The notes under the pieces were generated by a model. That model saw only the letters and a list, made by a program, of their open reading frames with translations, did no database searches and was not told where the DNA came from. A DNA stretch of 9,363 nucleotides from Hyphomonas sp. (lineage in GTDB: Bacteria > Pseudomonadota > Alphaproteobacteria > Caulobacterales > Hyphomonadaceae), in contig JANSXJ010000127.1 of NCBI GenBank assembly GCA_024743015.1, positions 1 to 9,363 of the forward strand, in the 5' to 3' direction. The translations under genes were made by a program, and so were the position numbers. The first letter of the stretch is position 1; each line of letters starts with the position of its first letter. Below are positions 8,348 through 9,363 of the stretch, piece after piece.

Positions 8348-8440
8348 ACCTGCGCAGGCTGGTGTCCAGGGACCAAGCTGATCCTGCTGGACGAGCGGGA
8401 CTTACCGTCCATGGATACCTGCCTGCGCAGGTATCGACGG
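8348..8440. repeat. 85-bp long palindrome (intergenic MITE/REP-like element)
   Basis: Two 26-base arms, 8348-8373 and 8407-8432, are inverted copies with 23 of 26 positions matching across a 33-base spacer. Each arm contains the self-complementary CCTGCGCAGG (8349-8358 and 8422-8431). A second structure is also possible: GATACCTGC (8414-8422) with GCAGGTATC (8427-8435) around CTGC, extended by CCGTC (8405-8409) with GACGG (8436-8440). CCAGCCTG at 8316-8323 can also pair with CAGGCTGG at 8355-8362. The stretch GGGGCTTTT follows, so the hairpin could end the thiC transcript, but the T-run is short and offset. Elements of this general type (structured, non-coding, no transposase) are common in alphaproteobacterial intergenic DNA. 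Confidence 0.7.
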
Positions 8441-8482
8441 GGCTTTTGGCATATAGCGCTCATAGCCCGCACCCATTCCCAC

Positions 8483-8618
8483 CTCTTTTTTCCCGCGCTC
8501 CCCACGGCTTGCCCGTGGGGTCCATTGCGGGTCGGTGCGCCTTGTCATGGGGACGGCGGTTGGAGATGGGTCCCACGGGCAAGCCGTGGGAAACGTACGG
8601 GCAAGCCGTGGGAAGCGG
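8483..8618 (+). repeat. BIME-like composite repeat, copy 1
   Basis: This is a 136-bp element built of REP-like hairpins. Unit 1 is CCCCACGG-CTTGC-CCGTGGGG (8500-8520). Unit 2 is its inverted form TCCCACGG-GCAAG-CCGTGGGA (8571-8591). A shorter third unit, ACGG-GCAAG-CCGT, follows with GGGAAGCGG to 8618. A spacer of about 50 bp (8521-8570) separates units 1 and 2, and a T-run opens the element. The same element recurs in direct orientation at 9000-9145. Inverted pairs of short hairpins with a spacer are the definition of BIMEs in other bacteria. Confidence 0.85.
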
Positions 8619-8642
8619 CAGTCAGCCGGTCGATGCCGACAC

Positions 8643-8939
8643 TCAAAACAGCTCAGCGGACAGGTCCAGCCAATGTTTGTTCGTGCGCTCGATGAGTTCG
8701 ATTTTCCAGGCGCGTTTCCAGCGTTTTAGCCGACGTTCCATTTGCGCCGCGGCGCTCATCGAATCAAAACGCTCGAACCAGACCAGCGTGAAGCATTGAT
8801 ACTTTGCGGTGAACCTAGCGCCGACTCCGGCCTTGTGTTGCCCAATACGCACAGGAAGGTCAGCGGCTGATCCAACATAGATCGCGCCGTTTTTGCGATT
8901 GGCCATGATGTAAGCGGCGATGAAATCGAACCGCGCCAT
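8643..8939 (-). CDS. Small GIY-YIG nuclease-family protein
   Basis: This encodes a 98-residue protein. The ATG at 8939 is preferred because GGGAAAGG lies about five bases upstream on the minus strand and the domain starts at once; a start further up at 9023 would add 28 unrelated residues from repeat DNA. The N-terminus FDFIAAYIMANRKNGAIYVGSAADLPVRI (4-32) is the GIY-YIG signature, with IYVG as the second strand and R31 as the expected catalytic arginine. Then come H35 in QHKAG, FTAKY, LVWFERFDSM, and the helix with E68 (AAQMERRLKRWKRAWKIELIE), the metal-binding glutamate position; NKHWLDL ends the domain. The length and pattern fit the stand-alone YhbQ/UPF0213-like single-domain group, whose cellular role is unclear. 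Two copies of a ~140-bp repeat frame it, 24 bp from its 3' end and 60 bp from its start codon. It is convergent with thiC. Confidence 0.9.
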   Translation of the reverse strand: MARFDFIAAYIMANRKNGAIYVGSAADLPVRIGQHKAGVGARFTAKYQCFTLVWFERFDSMSAAAQMERRLKRWKRAWKIELIERTNKHWLDLSAELF

Positions 8940-8963
8940 GGGAGCCTTTCCCGTCCCATGTTG

Positions 8964-8992
8964 ATTCTTGATCTGCAGAGCGGGTTCGTCAA
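8964..8992 (-). promoter_or_regulatory. Candidate promoter of the GIY-YIG gene
   Basis: On the minus strand, TTGACG (complement of 8987-8992, 5 of 6 to the -35 consensus) is followed after 17 bases by AAGAAT (complement of 8964-8969, 4 of 6 to the -10). It sits between repeat copy 2 and the gene, so the nuclease would have its own promoter inside the repeat-framed unit. Confidence 0.5.
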
Positions 8993-8999
8993 TCCTCAT

Positions 9000-9145
9000 C
9001 TCTTTTTTTCCCGCGTTCCCCACGGCTTGCCCGTGGGGTCCATCACGGATCGGTGCGCCTTGTCATGGGGGCGGCGGTTGGAGATGGGTCCCACGGTCTC
9101 GCTGCGCTCGCCGTGGGAAACGTACGGGCAAACCGTGGGAAGCGG
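9000..9145 (+). repeat. BIME-like composite repeat, copy 2
   Basis: A direct copy of 8483-8618 with only a few substitutions plus two length changes: one more T in the opening T-run, and nine more bases in the loop of the second hairpin. There the GCAAG loop between CCCACGG and CCGTGGG is replaced by TCTCGCTGCGCTCG (9097-9110). Unit 1 (CCCCACGG-CTTGC-CCGTGGGG) is unchanged at 9019-9039. The third unit reads ACGG-GCAAA-CCGT. Confidence 0.85.
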
Positions 9146-9363
9146 TGCCTTTTTGCCCGCTCAATCCCACACCCAATCCCCACCCTTCAAAACCGTGTTA
9201 GTCTCCGTGTTATCTTCCCTCGATGAAGGGCTTGTCCGGAACAGCTTGGCAGGAGGGGGGAGCGGTGGTCGCGTCGCTGGGGATTGGGGTCTGAGCCCGT
9301 CCCTGGTATCGCGTCGGGTCAGTGTCAAAATCCTGGTCCCAACGGATACAGGCTACGAATGAA
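9146..9363. other. Right-edge stretch without a supported gene
   Basis: From 9160 to 9187 the C-rich sequence CCCGCTCAATCCCACACCCAATCCCCACCC (here quoted in outline only: CCCGCTCAATCCC, then ACACCCAATCCCC) resembles the bases just left of repeat copy 1 (8458-8483), hinting at a decayed further repeat edge. Beyond it a 23-codon frame starts at ATG 9223 without a convincing ribosome binding site. A GTG at 9322 opens a frame (VSKSWSQRIQATNE) that reaches the right edge and could be the start of the next plus-strand gene, but 14 codons are too few to judge. Confidence 0.3.

Noticed and set aside
8293..8799. Plus-strand frames of 129-168 codons across the repeat region
   Set aside because: They consist of translated palindromes and repeats and overlap the GIY-YIG gene on the opposite strand.
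8483..9145. CRISPR array or IS element explanation for the repeats
   Set aside because: Only two long copies with internal hairpins, no regular spacers, no transposase and no terminal inverted repeats or target-site duplications.

Overview
The window looks like a chromosomal segment of an alphaproteobacterium, most like the Hyphomonadaceae/Maricaulales group. The basis is overall GC near 60% (about two thirds in thiC), the alphaproteobacterial-type ThiC N-terminus, a DUF2164 gene, and intergenic palindromes and GIY-YIG genes of a kind common in that class. The genus cannot be fixed from the sequence alone.

Layout. (1) Positions 1-479, minus strand: the 5' part of a gene for a secreted protein with a signal peptide and a MshQ-like beta-sandwich start; it runs off the left edge. 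(2) Positions 543-2840, plus strand: four closely spaced genes, probably one operon, behind a plausible sigma70-type promoter at 483-510. They encode a periplasmic metallo-beta-lactamase-fold hydrolase, a DUF2164 protein, an ArsC/Spx-family thioredoxin-fold protein and a SAM-dependent methyltransferase. (3) Positions 2749-3573, minus strand: a protein resembling the LURP-one/tubby-like fold. Its 3' end overlaps the methyltransferase tail by 92 bp. (4) Positions 3793-5301, minus strand: a GC-poor gene for a predicted lipoprotein with a complete CHAT (caspase-like) protease domain. It stands alone and has a related ~31-bp palindromic repeat on each side, in opposite orientations. (5) Positions 5769-8244, plus strand: a thiamine unit consisting of a TPP riboswitch, a DUF1801 gene and thiC. 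The riboswitch P1 stem covers the Shine-Dalgarno sequence of the DUF1801 gene, and that gene is joined to thiC by an ATGA overlap, so thiamine pyrophosphate probably controls both genes. ThiC carries an unusual in-frame insertion of about 18 residues. (6) Positions 8245-9363: a repeat-rich stretch with an 85-bp long palindrome and two direct copies of a ~140-bp REP/BIME-like element bracketing a small GIY-YIG nuclease gene.

Strongest leads: the GIY-YIG gene framed by paired BIME-like elements, the lone CHAT lipoprotein in a repeat-flanked low-GC patch, and the riboswitch-DUF1801-thiC arrangement together with the ThiC insertion. No tRNA, rRNA, CRISPR array, transposase or phage gene was seen.
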